Positions 1-7,664 are shown, numbered from the stretch's first letter. The stretch is 35,446 nucleotides of DNA from CAYNYF01 sp964401385 (GCA_964401385.1 CAYNYF010000045.1:1-35446), one strand, 5' to 3'. A program made the numbers and translations. The notes: generated by a model from the letters alone, not told the origin.

Positions 1-69
1 GCTCGCTCGATGGCACCTGCTGCCGGAACTTACACAAGACTCTTGACGCTATCCCCGGGCGGGCACGGC

Positions 70-98
70 TTGTCCGCCCCCCCGCCATCGGATATACT
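70..98 (+). promoter_or_regulatory. Putative sigma-70-type promoter for the ACT-domain gene
   Basis: A -35 like box TTGTCC (70-75) and a -10 box TATACT (93-98) are separated by 17 bases. Transcription would begin near 105, which lies after the ATG at 102 and therefore supports the ATG at 144 as the real start. The -35 box overlaps the right arm of a GC-rich inverted repeat (GGGCGG at 57-62, CCGCCC at 74-79), which may be an operator or the end of an upstream transcript. Confidence 0.5.
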
Positions 99-143
99 TC
101 AATGGCAGACCAATTGGCCCATTTGGAAGAGGAGATATTCGGC

Positions 144-602
144 ATGCGCGTGGCGAGACAGTTTTCCATCTTCCTCGTCAACAAGCCGGGGGTCCTGGCA
201 CAGGTGACGGCGGCCCTGGCCAAGGCAAAGATCAACGTGACGGCGCTGACGCTGGTGGATTCCAGCGAGCACGGCGTTCTGCGGATGGTGTGCGAGGAGC
301 CGCCGGATGCCGTTCGAAAAATACTGCGTCAGGCGCACGACTATTTCACGGAAACGGACGTGCTGGTGTTGGAGCTGACCAACCGGCCCGGCGCCTTTGC
401 CGGCGCCGCGGAGAAGCTGGCCACGGCCCACATCAACATTACCTATGCCTACTGCACCGGCGGGGCCCGGGGCGGCAAGACCACGGCCATTTTCAAGGTC
501 GCGGACATGAACAAGGCCCTGCGAACCTTCGAATCGTCTCAACGCGCCGGCAAGAAAGAGCGCCGCGGAACGGTCAAGGTCGCGCCGCGGCGGCGGCACT
601 GA
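144..602 (+). CDS. Double ACT-domain protein, probable amino-acid-sensing regulator
   Basis: This 152-residue protein is essentially two consecutive ACT domains. The first (about residues 5-70) opens with FSIFLVNKPGVLAQVTAAL, the classic strand-then-NKPGVL-helix signature. The second (about 72-125) has VLELTNRPGAFAGAAEKL. A basic tail (KKERR, RRRH) follows. No catalytic domain is attached, so it is likely a small-molecule (often amino acid) sensor; the ligand cannot be told. I chose the ATG at 144 over the one at 102 because GAGGAG sits 9 bases upstream and the predicted transcription start falls after 102. The MgtC gene begins 39 bases downstream on the same strand and may be co-transcribed. 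Confidence 0.8.
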   Translation: MRVARQFSIFLVNKPGVLAQVTAALAKAKINVTALTLVDSSEHGVLRMVCEEPPDAVRKILRQAHDYFTETDVLVLELTNRPGAFAGAAEKLATAHINITYAYCTGGARGGKTTAIFKVADMNKALRTFESSQRAGKKERRGTVKVAPRRRH

Positions 603-641
603 GCCTCGTCCGGGCGGGCAGGCTCGCACAAGCGGGAAAAG

Positions 642-1352
642 ATGCTTCTGGCGGAAACAGGACAGGGGTTGTTGCTGGGTAGCTGGACGGTCACAGCCAT
701 CGTTCGGCTGCTGGTGGCCGCGGGGCTGGGGTCGATGGTCGGCCTGGAGCGGGAACAGCACGGTCGGTCCGCGGGTTTGCGGACGCACCTGCTGGTGTCG
801 CTGGGGGCGGCCATGGCCATGATCGTCTCGCTGCACTTCGGCCAGGTGTATCGCCACGAAGCCGGCGCCATTCAGGTCGACCCGGCGCGGGTGGCGTACG
901 GCGTGATGGCGGGAATCGGCTTCCTCGGCGCCGGCGCGATCATCCAATACGGCGCGGGCGTTCGCGGGCTTACCACGGCAGCCAGTCTGTGGTGCGCCGC
1001 CGCCATCGGGCTGGGGGCGGGCTTCGGCATGTTCCTGATCTCCCTGGTCGCAACTTGCATCGTACTGTTCGCGCTGGCCGGGCTGGACTTCGTCGACCAC
1101 CTCATCCCCACCAAGATCACCAGGAAGATCACCATTTACGCTCCGGACTGCTCGGATGGGGCGATTCAGCGGTACCGGGAGCTGCTGACAGGGGGCGGGG
1201 CAAAGGTCGTCAACATCGATTACAGCCGCGATTATGAGAACAATCGGGCCGTCATCACCTACCGCGTGTCGGGTCGGGGCCGGCACGTGGAATCGGCCGC
1301 GGGCGCCCTTCGCAAAGGCGCTCCGGAAGTGACGCAAATCAGCGTGGAGTAA
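642..1352 (+). CDS. MgtC/SapB family membrane protein
   Basis: A 236-residue protein. The first 150 residues hold about four to five membrane helices with the MgtC/SapB hallmarks: GLGSMVGLEREQHGRSAGLRTH, then LVSLGAAMAMIVS, then YGVMAGIGFLGAGAIIQ, then VRGLTTAASLWCAAAIGLGAG. The C-terminal 85 residues look like the soluble ACT-like domain present in longer family members. MgtC proteins are linked to growth under magnesium limitation and modulation of the F-type ATPase in pathogens; the role in an environmental bacterium is not established. It lies 39 bases after the double-ACT gene and converges on the permease downstream. The family call is secure; the physiological role is not. Confidence 0.88.
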   Translation: MLLAETGQGLLLGSWTVTAIVRLLVAAGLGSMVGLEREQHGRSAGLRTHLLVSLGAAMAMIVSLHFGQVYRHEAGAIQVDPARVAYGVMAGIGFLGAGAIIQYGAGVRGLTTAASLWCAAAIGLGAGFGMFLISLVATCIVLFALAGLDFVDHLIPTKITRKITIYAPDCSDGAIQRYRELLTGGGAKVVNIDYSRDYENNRAVITYRVSGRGRHVESAAGALRKGAPEVTQISVE

Positions 1353-1437
1353 AGCCCCCGGCGCGGCCCGCCTGTCTCCAAGGGCAGAATTCACCGAGCT
1401 TGATGCGCCCGGGTTCGGCTCTGCCGGCCGCGTCCGG

Positions 1438-1455
1438 CGGCGGGCTATCCCGCCG
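1438..1455. terminator. Convergent-gene hairpin containing the permease stop codon
   Basis: CGGCGGG (1438-1444) pairs perfectly with CCCGCCG (1449-1455) around the 4-base loop CTAT. The permease stop codon (1445-1447) lies in that loop. It sits between convergent genes and could help end transcription in both directions, but there is no T-tract, so intrinsic termination is uncertain. Confidence 0.3.
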
Positions 1456-2845
1456 GCATGACGAAGGCGTACTGGATCACGAACAGCGCGGCAAAGACGT
1501 AGACGATGATCGGGCACTCCCTCACCCGGCCGGTGATGAGCTTGCCAAAGGCGTAGCTGACGAAGCCGACGGCGATGCCGGCGGAGATGGAGAAGGCGAA
1601 CGGCATGGTCACCATCGCCAGGAACGCGGGGATCGCCTCGGTCATGTCGTCCCAGTGGATGTCGCGGATCGCCCGGACCATCAGCGCCCCGACGACGATG
1701 AGCGCCGGCGCGATCATCGGGTACCGCAGGATGGGCGCGCCGTTGGGATAGTGGCCGACCGGGATCCCCCCGCCGACCATCTTCACCACCGGCTGGAAGA
1801 ACAGGGCCAGCAGCAGGCAGACGCCGGCCACGACCGCCGCCAGGCCGGTCCGCGCGCCCACCGCCACGCCGGTGATGGACTCGATGTAGCTGGTGACGGT
1901 GCTGGTGCCCAGGCAGCCGCCGAAGACGGTGCCGGCGGCGTCGGCGGCCAGGGCTTGCTCGGCCTTGGGCAGTTGGCCTTCCCGCATCAGCCCGGTGCGG
2001 CTGGCCACGCCCACCAGCGTTCCCACCGTGTCGAACAGGTCCATGAACAGAAGGATGAACGCGAACGCCACCACGTGCACCCAGTCCGTGCTGAACAGCT
2101 TGCCCCACAGCGACGCGTAGCCGTGAACGAACTGCCCCGCCGTCGCGGTCAGCCCCTTGGGCGGGCCGACCAGACCGTGCCAGGCGACGCCGGGAACGCC
2201 CCAGATAGCCCCGACCGCCCAGGCCGCCACGGTCGTGGCCAGGATGCCCACCAGGATGGCCCCGCGGACGCGAAAGGCGGTCAGCGCCAGCGTGACCGCC
2301 AGCCCCAGCAGCGTCAGGCCGGCGACGTAGTTGCCGGACATGCTCGTCAGGGTCAGGCCGGTCACCGTATGCGGCTTCACCAGGTTGCCCCATTCGAAGC
2401 CGATCAGGGCGATGAACAGGCCGATGCCGGCGGCGATGCCGCTCTTGAGGGCGTCGGGGATGGCGTTGAGCACGCGGGAGCGGAAGCCGGCCAGTGACAG
2501 CAGCAGGAACAGCAATCCGGTGACGGTCGTCAGCGCCAGCGCCTCCTGCCAGGAGAGCTTGAACGCCCCGGCCGCGGCGCCCACACCGCAGAGGGTGAAC
2601 ACGAAGAAGATATTCTCGCCCATGCCCGGGGCCAGCGCGATGGGGTAGTTGGCCAGCAGCCCCATGAGTACGCACGCCGCCGCCGAGGCGATGCAGGTGG
2701 CCATGAAAACGCCGCCGGCGTCCATGCCCGCACCGGACAGCACCGCCGGCTGGACGAAGAGGATATAGCTCATCGCCATGAAGGTGGTTACCCCGCCGAG
2801 CACTTCACGGCCAACGGTGCTGCCGCGCTGCTGAATCTGGAACAT
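1445..2845 (-). CDS. NCS2-family purine (guanine/hypoxanthine-type) permease
   Basis: A 466-residue integral membrane protein with about 12-14 hydrophobic segments. The N-terminal block matches the AzgA/PbuG branch of NCS2: EVLGGVTTFMAMSYILFVQP, then VLSGAGMDAGGVFMATC, then PIALAPGMGENIFFVF, where the family usually reads APGMGxNAFF. It would import a nucleobase, probably guanine, hypoxanthine or adenine, across the inner membrane with protons. I started at the ATG at 2845, because AGGGAAAGG lies just upstream, rather than at 2902. It stands alone on the minus strand, divergent from the UroD-like gene across about 200 bases. No purine riboswitch is visible in its leader. Exact substrate is unknown. 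Confidence 0.88.
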   Translation of the reverse strand: MFQIQQRGSTVGREVLGGVTTFMAMSYILFVQPAVLSGAGMDAGGVFMATCIASAAACVLMGLLANYPIALAPGMGENIFFVFTLCGVGAAAGAFKLSWQEALALTTVTGLLFLLLSLAGFRSRVLNAIPDALKSGIAAGIGLFIALIGFEWGNLVKPHTVTGLTLTSMSGNYVAGLTLLGLAVTLALTAFRVRGAILVGILATTVAAWAVGAIWGVPGVAWHGLVGPPKGLTATAGQFVHGYASLWGKLFSTDWVHVVAFAFILLFMDLFDTVGTLVGVASRTGLMREGQLPKAEQALAADAAGTVFGGCLGTSTVTSYIESITGVAVGARTGLAAVVAGVCLLLALFFQPVVKMVGGGIPVGHYPNGAPILRYPMIAPALIVVGALMVRAIRDIHWDDMTEAIPAFLAMVTMPFAFSISAGIAVGFVSYAFGKLITGRVRECPIIVYVFAALFVIQYAFVMPAG

Positions 2846-2892
2846 GCCGCGACCTTTCCCTGACGAAGCGATTGGTAGATCGCTGAGCTTCT

Positions 2893-2921
2893 TTTGTCCC
2901 ACCCGATCGTGGGATTGTCAA
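2893..2921 (-). promoter_or_regulatory. Candidate permease promoter with a palindromic spacer (operator?)
   Basis: Read on the minus strand, a perfect -35 box TTGACA (2921-2916) is followed at 17 bases by a weak -10 (GACAAA, 2898-2893). The spacer is almost exactly filled by the inverted repeat TCCCAC-N6-GTGGGA (2897-2914), a plausible repressor site. The -35 and palindrome are seen directly; the regulatory role is inference. Confidence 0.35.
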
Positions 2922-2963
2922 GATACCGGGCCCGCCGAGGGCCTTCAAGGAACGTATCGGTCA

Positions 2964-2999
2964 GGTGAATCCGCCGAGATTACCGTCTTGGGATTCACC
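2964..2999 (+). promoter_or_regulatory. Nine-base inverted repeat in the leader of the UroD-like gene
   Basis: GGTGAATCC (2964-2972) and GGATTCACC (2991-2999) are perfect inverted copies around an 18-base loop, 45 bases before the start codon at 3045. It could be an RNA hairpin in the leader or a bipartite protein site. The rest of the 2846-3044 gap shows no gene. Confidence 0.35.
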
Positions 3000-3044
3000 G
3001 GCTTGGGCCTTGCCATTGGCCTCGGGCGGCAAGAGAATTCGGGC

Positions 3045-4115
3045 ATGAGTGAGAAACTGCGCGTTCCGCTGGCCAGGCCCGCTCCGGACTGGGAAAGGTT
3101 CCTCAAGGCCGTCACCACCGACTATGAGCCCCCGCGGCCGGCGGTGGTGGAGTACCTTGTCGACGTGACTGTGATGCGGCCCATCCTGGAAGGGATGGGC
3201 CGCCGCTGGGTCGAGCCGGCGGCCGACAGGGAAACTCAAGCCGCCTACTGGGACAACTACATCGCCTTCTGGCACCACATGGGCTACGACTACGTCCGGC
3301 TGGAGATATCCATGCCCTTCCAGCGCCCCGAGCGGGAAGGGGGTATCCGGGGGCGCAGCTTTCAGGAAACCGGCCGCGGGCCGATCGCCTCCTGGGACGA
3401 CTTCGCCGACTATCCCTGGCCGGAGCCCGAAAAGGCGGACCTGTTCTGCCTGGAGTACGTCGGCTCTCACATGCCGGACGGCATGGGGCTGATCACCTGT
3501 CACGCCGGCGGGCCGCTCGAGCACCTCAGCATGCTAATGGGCTACGAGACGCTCTGCCTGTCGCTGTATGACGATCGGAAGTTGGTGGCGGCCGTGGCCG
3601 AGCGAATCGGAAAGCTCATGCTCGGTTACTACCGCCGGCTGCTGGAGCTGCCCAGCCTGATCGTGCTGTGGCAGGGCGACGACATGGGCTTCCGCACCGG
3701 CACGCTGATCGCCCCCGACGACCTGCGCCAGTACATCCTGCCCTGGCACAAGGAATTCGCCCGGCTGGCCCACGAGGCGCACCTGCCCTACTTCCTGCAC
3801 AGTTGCGGCAACGTCAGCGATGTCATGGAGGACCTCATCGAGGACGTCGGAATCGACGCGAAACACAGCTTCGAGGACGCGATCCTGCCGGCGGCCGAGT
3901 TCAAGCGCCGCTACGGCCGGCGCATCGGCACGCTCGGCGGGGTGGACATGGACGTGCTCGCCCGGCAGGACGCCCCCACCATCCGCCGCTACGTCAGGAA
4001 GCTCATCGACGACTGCGCCCCGGGCGGGCGGTTTGCCGTCGGCTCCGGCAACAGCATTCCCGACTACATCTCGCCGGAAAACTACCTGACGATGATCGAC
4101 GAGGCCCTGCGCTAG
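3045..4115 (+). CDS. Uroporphyrinogen decarboxylase (UroD)-family protein, methyltransferase-like
   Basis: A 356-residue protein of the UroD/MtaA/CmuA fold. It shows the WxGDDMG segment (about 209-215), the family LPYFLHSCGNV segment with His252 and Cys254 that form a metal site in the methyltransferase branch, and a late GTLGGVDMDVL barrel strand with GGRFAVGSGNSIPDYISPENY near the C-terminus. True HemE proteins carry a different N-terminal PxWxMRQAG motif, which is absent, so haem synthesis is unlikely. Such homologues are abundant in planctomycetes and anaerobes; substrates are mostly unknown. I used the ATG at 3045 because residues before it read as non-coding. The ribosome site is weak, and an inverted repeat lies in the leader. 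Confidence 0.82.
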   Translation: MSEKLRVPLARPAPDWERFLKAVTTDYEPPRPAVVEYLVDVTVMRPILEGMGRRWVEPAADRETQAAYWDNYIAFWHHMGYDYVRLEISMPFQRPEREGGIRGRSFQETGRGPIASWDDFADYPWPEPEKADLFCLEYVGSHMPDGMGLITCHAGGPLEHLSMLMGYETLCLSLYDDRKLVAAVAERIGKLMLGYYRRLLELPSLIVLWQGDDMGFRTGTLIAPDDLRQYILPWHKEFARLAHEAHLPYFLHSCGNVSDVMEDLIEDVGIDAKHSFEDAILPAAEFKRRYGRRIGTLGGVDMDVLARQDAPTIRRYVRKLIDDCAPGGRFAVGSGNSIPDYISPENYLTMIDEALR

Positions 4116-4134
4116 TCCGCCGGACGGGGCGGCA

Positions 4135-5022
4135 TCATCCCCTGACGACCTTGACGGCCAGGTCGAGGGCAACCAGCACGGCCGCGAGCAACACGATGGC
4201 GGCGAAGTAGCGGCGTATTCTCGTGCCGTGTAACCTGTCGCACAGCCAGACGCCGACCTGAACGCCCAAGGTGCTCCCCACCAGCAGCGCCATGGCGATC
4301 CAGAGGCTGACGTTGCCCACCCTTCCGTGCTGGACGGCGCCGGTGATCGAGGAAAACAGCACCACGCCCAGGCTGGTGCCGACGGCCTGGTGCGGGCTGA
4401 GCCCCACCGCCACCAGCAGGACGGGCATGAACAGTACGCCCCCGCCGATGCCCAGCAGGCCGTTCAGAACGCCCACCCCTACCCCGACGAGGCACAGCCC
4501 CAGCAGGCTCAGGTCGCGCAGGCCGGCGGCGGGCAGGTCCACGCGCGGCCAGCCGGGCAGGCGCTGCAAGAGGCTCTTGCCGCTGACGTGCCGGCCCGGG
4601 CCGCGATACACCAGCCACACCGTCACCGCCAGCAGGATGAGGTACAGCCCTCGGATCAGCACCCGGAAGTCGAACGCCCCCCCGCCCAGGGCCGACCGCA
4701 GGTATTGATGCAACAGCACCCCGAAAACGGCCCCGCACATGCCCCCGCCGGAGAGGATGAGCATGCTCCTGGGCTCGACGTTCTTCAGCCGGGCGTGGCG
4801 GCGAAGCCCGGCGGCGGCGGTGCCGATGATGAAGCTGAGGCTGCTGCCAATGGCCAGCGACTCATCTATGCCCACGACCACGATCAGCAACGGGGTGATG
4901 AGGAACCCCCCGCCAACGCCGAACAGGCCCGTCAGTACGCCGATCACCGCTCCCAGCCCGGCCAGCACGAACAGCAGCGGTAGCCCGCTCAGATAGCCCG
5001 ACAGTTGATCCAGCCCGGTCAT
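4135..5022 (-). CDS. TauE/SafE family membrane exporter
   Basis: A 295-residue membrane protein with about eight hydrophobic segments and the duplicated TauE/SafE motif: first half GAVIGVLTGLFGVGGGFLITPLL, second half GVLNGLLGIGGGVLFMPVLL. Each half continues with the helix that carries AIGSSLSFI or AVGTSLGVV. Family members export or import sulfur-containing or organic anions such as sulfite or sulfoacetate; the substrate here is unknown. The ATG at 5022 is preferred over 5094, since an upstream start would overlap the 44-residue gene that ends at 5049. Its Shine-Dalgarno-like GGAGAGG lies unusually close to the ATG. It converges with the UroD-like gene, leaving 19 bases between them. Confidence 0.86.
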   Translation of the reverse strand: MTGLDQLSGYLSGLPLLFVLAGLGAVIGVLTGLFGVGGGFLITPLLIVVVGIDESLAIGSSLSFIIGTAAAGLRRHARLKNVEPRSMLILSGGGMCGAVFGVLLHQYLRSALGGGAFDFRVLIRGLYLILLAVTVWLVYRGPGRHVSGKSLLQRLPGWPRVDLPAAGLRDLSLLGLCLVGVGVGVLNGLLGIGGGVLFMPVLLVAVGLSPHQAVGTSLGVVLFSSITGAVQHGRVGNVSLWIAMALLVGSTLGVQVGVWLCDRLHGTRIRRYFAAIVLLAAVLVALDLAVKVVRG

Positions 5023-5048
5023 CCTCTCCGTCCGTTTAGACCGCTGCT

Positions 5049-5183
5049 TTATACCGTCGGCGGCTCCGCCCGCCCCGGCCGGGCGGATCGCCATCGGCGC
5101 AGGAGCTCGAAGGCATACTCCACCAGCAGACCCCAGCCCAGCGGCACGACGACGTAAGAAGCGATCTTAAGAAACTGCCACAA
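5049..5183 (-). CDS. Small single-pass membrane peptide upstream of TauE
   Basis: A 44-residue frame beginning with TTG, with GAGGTGA 4-5 bases upstream. It opens LWQFLKIASYVVVPLGWGLL, a clear hydrophobic helix of about 18 residues, then VEYAFELLRRW and a short basic/proline tail ending PPTV. It ends 26 bases before the exporter start, on the same strand, so the two are probably co-transcribed. The hydrophobic-then-positive layout predicts one membrane helix with a cytoplasmic C-terminus. I do not recognise the family. The absence of an ATG start and its small size would make most gene finders miss it. It could be an accessory subunit of the exporter; that is inference from position. Confidence 0.55.
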   Translation of the reverse strand: MWQFLKIASYVVVPLGWGLLVEYAFELLRRWRSARPGRAEPPTV

Positions 5184-5276
5184 GTCTCACCTCGGAAAAC
5201 CTTTGCAGCGACGACGGCGGTCAAGCGCCGATCGCTGTGACAGCTCCAAGCTCGGCGCGAGCGGACGGCCGCGACC

Positions 5277-6290
5277 TCACATCACGCGGACGGGAACAGG
5301 CCTGCCCTTCCGCGACGATTCGATCGCGGCAAAGACCATCGCCAGCGACTTGATGTTGTCGGTACAGGCCGTCTGCGGCGCCCGTCCGGTCCGCAGGAAC
5401 GCCAGCATTTCGCGGAGCGCGCCGTGCATGTCGGTGAATTTGGCCCGCTCGGCCGGCAGCTTCAGATCCCTCAGCGAGCGGTGAAAGCCCGTCTTTGCGG
5501 CAACGGCCTCACCACGGGGCGTCTGGTCCCGCTCGTACAGGACGGTTCCTCCGGCGCCGATGAACCGCCAGTCGCCGTTCCAACTGGTATGGCAGCCCTC
5601 CGCGCACCAACTGCCGCGGTAAGTAAAGATCACGCCGCCGGTCATTTCGAACACGCAGCTCGCGGCCGCGTCGCCGGCGTACCACGAGCCGGCGGGGTTG
5701 AACTCCTTGGCATAGACGGCAACCGGGTCGGCGCCGCTCATGAACCGGGCCAGGTCGAAGTGGTGGATGGACATGTCCAGCAGCAGCGGGCTGGGCATCT
5801 CGTCGCGAAAGCCACCGAAATGGGCACCGATGTAGAAGTCGCAGTTGATCGCGGTCACCGGGCCGATCCTGCCGGCGGCGATGGCGCGCTGCACCACGTC
5901 GTGCTTCGGGTTCCACCGGCGCGACTGACTGACCATGTACATTTTTCCGGTCCGCCCGGCCGTGCGGACCATCCTGCGGGCCTCGGCCATGCTCGAGGCC
6001 ATCGGCTTCTCCCCGATCACGTGATAGCCCGCCTTCAGGGCCGCGCACGTGACCTGGCAGTGCGCCTCCGGCACGGTCAGGTCCACCACGAAGTCCGGGC
6101 TGTGCCTGCGCAGGGCCCCGGCCAGGTCGGCAGAGGCCGGACAGCTAAGGCTGAACTCGGCGATTCTCTTCCGAGCGCGGGAAACGTTCAGGTCCACCAC
6201 GCATGCGACGTCGACCTTCTCGGCCGCCAGCGCCGGAAACCACGCTCCGGAGATCCCCCCGGCGCCCACGACCACGGCGCGCTTAGCCAT
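5277..6290 (-). CDS. Gfo/Idh/MocA-family NAD(P)-dependent oxidoreductase
   Basis: A 337-residue dehydrogenase. The N-terminal Rossmann motif is VVVGAGGISGAW (residues 7-18), with an acidic residue (VVDLN, Asp33) at the end of strand 2. EKP at 94-96 is the family cofactor/catalytic motif, and LDMSIHHFDLARFM (171-184) holds the catalytic His/Asp region. It probably oxidises or reduces a sugar, cyclitol or derivative. A GTG at 6293 precedes the ATG at 6290; GGGAGG fits the ATG with 8-base spacing. The 44-residue gene starts 93 bases downstream. The substrate cannot be read from sequence. Confidence 0.85.
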   Translation of the reverse strand: MAKRAVVVGAGGISGAWFPALAAEKVDVACVVDLNVSRARKRIAEFSLSCPASADLAGALRRHSPDFVVDLTVPEAHCQVTCAALKAGYHVIGEKPMASSMAEARRMVRTAGRTGKMYMVSQSRRWNPKHDVVQRAIAAGRIGPVTAINCDFYIGAHFGGFRDEMPSPLLLDMSIHHFDLARFMSGADPVAVYAKEFNPAGSWYAGDAAASCVFEMTGGVIFTYRGSWCAEGCHTSWNGDWRFIGAGGTVLYERDQTPRGEAVAAKTGFHRSLRDLKLPAERAKFTDMHGALREMLAFLRTGRAPQTACTDNIKSLAMVFAAIESSRKGRPVPVRVM

Positions 6291-6451
6291 CACTGATGCC
6301 TCCCTTCTGCTCGAAAACTCATTGCTGCGGCGACAGTAGTCAATGCGGCGGCCGGAAGCAAGTTTGTGTGGGCGCCGGCGGTGACCGCCGGGCCAGGGAG
6401 CGGGCGCATCAGCCCCGCCGCGCCCTTGCTAAGCTGGTCACAGGAATGTTT

Positions 6452-6480
6452 GCCCGCCTGCCTTCCGCAGGTGGGCAGGC
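6452..6480. repeat. REP-like palindrome, copy 1
   Basis: GCCTGCC (6456-6462) and GGCAGGC (6474-6480) are perfect inverted arms around an 11-base loop containing TTCCGCAGG. The same words (CCCGCCTGCCTTCCGC, GGTGGGCAGG) recur at 6663-6718, so this is a dispersed repeat within the window. Confidence 0.65.
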
Positions 6481-6526
6481 AGAGTATGACCAGGCGAGGA
6501 TGCGTCCGCCCGGCCGGCGCGGGAGA

Positions 6527-6628
6527 CCACGAATTACACTAATTACGGCGAATTTCACGAATGACCTGCTTTTCTTGAGCAGAGTTTGTCTAATTTGTGC
6601 AATTCGTGCCAATTCGTGTAATTCGTGG
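6527..6628. repeat. Long inverted repeat with CACGAATT words
   Basis: CCACGAATTACAC (6527-6539) is perfectly mirrored by GTGTAATTCGTGG (6616-6628). The arms extend to 18 bases with one mismatch (6527-6544 with 6611-6628). Additional AATTCGTG/CACGAAT words lie inside, so the element consists of several short inverted copies of the same word. It resembles a miniature non-coding mobile or REP element; no transposase is nearby. Confidence 0.65.
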
Positions 6629-6662
6629 ACTCATTCGTTGGGATGCGTACAGACCGCGGACA

Positions 6663-6718
6663 GGCCCGCCTGCCTTCCGCCCGCCTGCCTAGCTTAGGTG
6701 GGCAGGGAGGTGGGCGGA
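6663..6718. repeat. REP-like palindrome, copy 2, overlapping the nfo 3' end
   Basis: Two CCCGCCTGCCT words (from 6665 and 6680) face GGTGGGCAGG and GGTGGGCGG (6697-6716) around the centre TAGCTTA. The nfo stop codon lies at 6689-6691, inside the palindrome, so this element encodes the last nine or so residues of that protein. Confidence 0.65.
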
Positions 6719-7591
6719 TCCACTGTTCAAACATTGTTGCGGTCCGCTTAGAAGACGGATGGCGCGCGCGTTGCGTTCGTCCCAGTCCCGGCCTGCCCGG
6801 TCGCGGCCCTTGGGCGTTTCCAGGATCATGGGCACCTCGGCCAGCCGGGGGTCGTTGACGACGTTGGCGAAGCCGGCGAGGCCGATCTTCCCCCGGCCGA
6901 CGTGGGCGTGCCGGTCGCGGGCGGACCCGAGCGGGAAGACGGAGTCGTTCAGATGCACGCATTTCACTCTGTCAATTCCGATTTCGTCCGCCAGCCGCCG
7001 CATCGTCCTGCCGTACGCCCGCGGGCTGCGGATGTCGTAGCCGGCCGCGAAAACGTGGCAGGTGTCCAGGCAGACGCCGAACCGTCCCGGGCGGTCCAGA
7101 CGGGCGAGAATCTCGGCCAGGTCATCGAAGCTTCCGCCGAGGCTGTAGCCGGCGCCGGCCGTCGTCTCCAACAGCACCTTGACGCGGCGACGCCGGCAGC
7201 CGGCGACGACGCGGTTGAGGGCCTCGGCCGCGCGGGCGATGCCCTTCCGCCGGCCGGCCGGTCCCGGCGAGCCGGGGTGGAGCACGTAATACTCCACGCC
7301 CAGCCGTCCGCAGCGGTCCAGTTCCTCCGTCAGCGCCGCCGCGCTGCGGCGCCGGATCAGGGCAGACCCGGCCAGGTTGATCAGGTAAGAGCCGTGTGCA
7401 ATCACCGGCCGTATCCCAAGCCTGCGCCGGGTCTGACGGAATTGGGCGACGGCCTCCGGCTTCAGCGGCGGCGCCCGCCACTGCCGCTGATTGCGGACGA
7501 AGATCGCCACCGTCGAAAAGCCGTATTCAGCGGCCCGCTCGAGGGCTTTGTGCACGCCGCCGACAATGCTCAGATGGGCGCCCAGGATCAT
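6689..7591 (-). CDS. nfo: Endonuclease IV (AP endonuclease, type 2)
   Basis: A 300-residue TIM-barrel nuclease that cuts DNA 5' to abasic sites. All nine zinc ligands of the family can be located: His66 (AHGSY), His105 (YVLHPG), Glu142 (LLETTAG), Asp176 and His179 (CLDTCHVFAAGYD), His213 (VHLNDS), Asp226 and His228 (DRHAHVG) and Glu258 (ILETPKG). The ATG at 7591 gives the usual N-terminus ILGAHLS; the frame stays open to 7672 but the extra residues are not family-like. E. coli Nfo is 285 residues; here the last residues (SAHLPAHLS) come from a REP-like palindrome that also provides the stop. Divergent from the archease gene. Confidence 0.93.
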   Translation of the reverse strand: MILGAHLSIVGGVHKALERAAEYGFSTVAIFVRNQRQWRAPPLKPEAVAQFRQTRRRLGIRPVIAHGSYLINLAGSALIRRRSAAALTEELDRCGRLGVEYYVLHPGSPGPAGRRKGIARAAEALNRVVAGCRRRRVKVLLETTAGAGYSLGGSFDDLAEILARLDRPGRFGVCLDTCHVFAAGYDIRSPRAYGRTMRRLADEIGIDRVKCVHLNDSVFPLGSARDRHAHVGRGKIGLAGFANVVNDPRLAEVPMILETPKGRDRAGRDWDERNARAIRLLSGPQQCLNSGSAHLPAHLS

Positions 7592-7619
7592 GGCTGGACA
7601 ATACGGAGGCCAGTTCGAT

Positions 7620-7648
7620 CTGACAAGCGGCTTGCCCCCTCGTACTAT
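7620..7648 (+). promoter_or_regulatory. Putative promoter of the archease-rtcB pair
   Basis: CTGACA (7620-7625) and TACTAT (7643-7648) are 17 bases apart, 16 bases before the archease ATG, in the 73-base gap between divergent nfo and archease. No binding site for an RtcR-type activator was recognised. Confidence 0.4.
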
Positions 7649-7664
7649 GGTATGGTGAGAGGCA

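Larger units (their letters stand above)
6291..6688. other. Gene-free, repeat-rich intergenic block
   Basis: About 400 bases between two minus-strand genes with no credible coding frame. A possible -35 (TTGACT on the minus strand, 6343-6338) for the oxidoreductase is present but its -10 is poor. The middle is AT-richer than its surroundings and holds three separate palindromic elements described individually. A small CTGCT...AGCAG hairpin (6567-6583) lies inside the largest one. Confidence 0.6.

Noticed and set aside
99..2675. An 858-codon open frame on the minus strand spanning the ACT, MgtC and permease genes
   Set aside because: Its product is low-complexity Arg/Gly/His-rich text, and it overlaps three recognisable proteins. 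It is a shadow produced by high GC.
2846..3044. Purine riboswitch controlling the permease
   Set aside because: The conserved purine-aptamer core and its paired loops were not found in the short GC-rich leader.
6296..6697. Small proteins in the repeat block
   Set aside because: Open frames there run through palindromes and low-complexity text with no ribosome site or domain.
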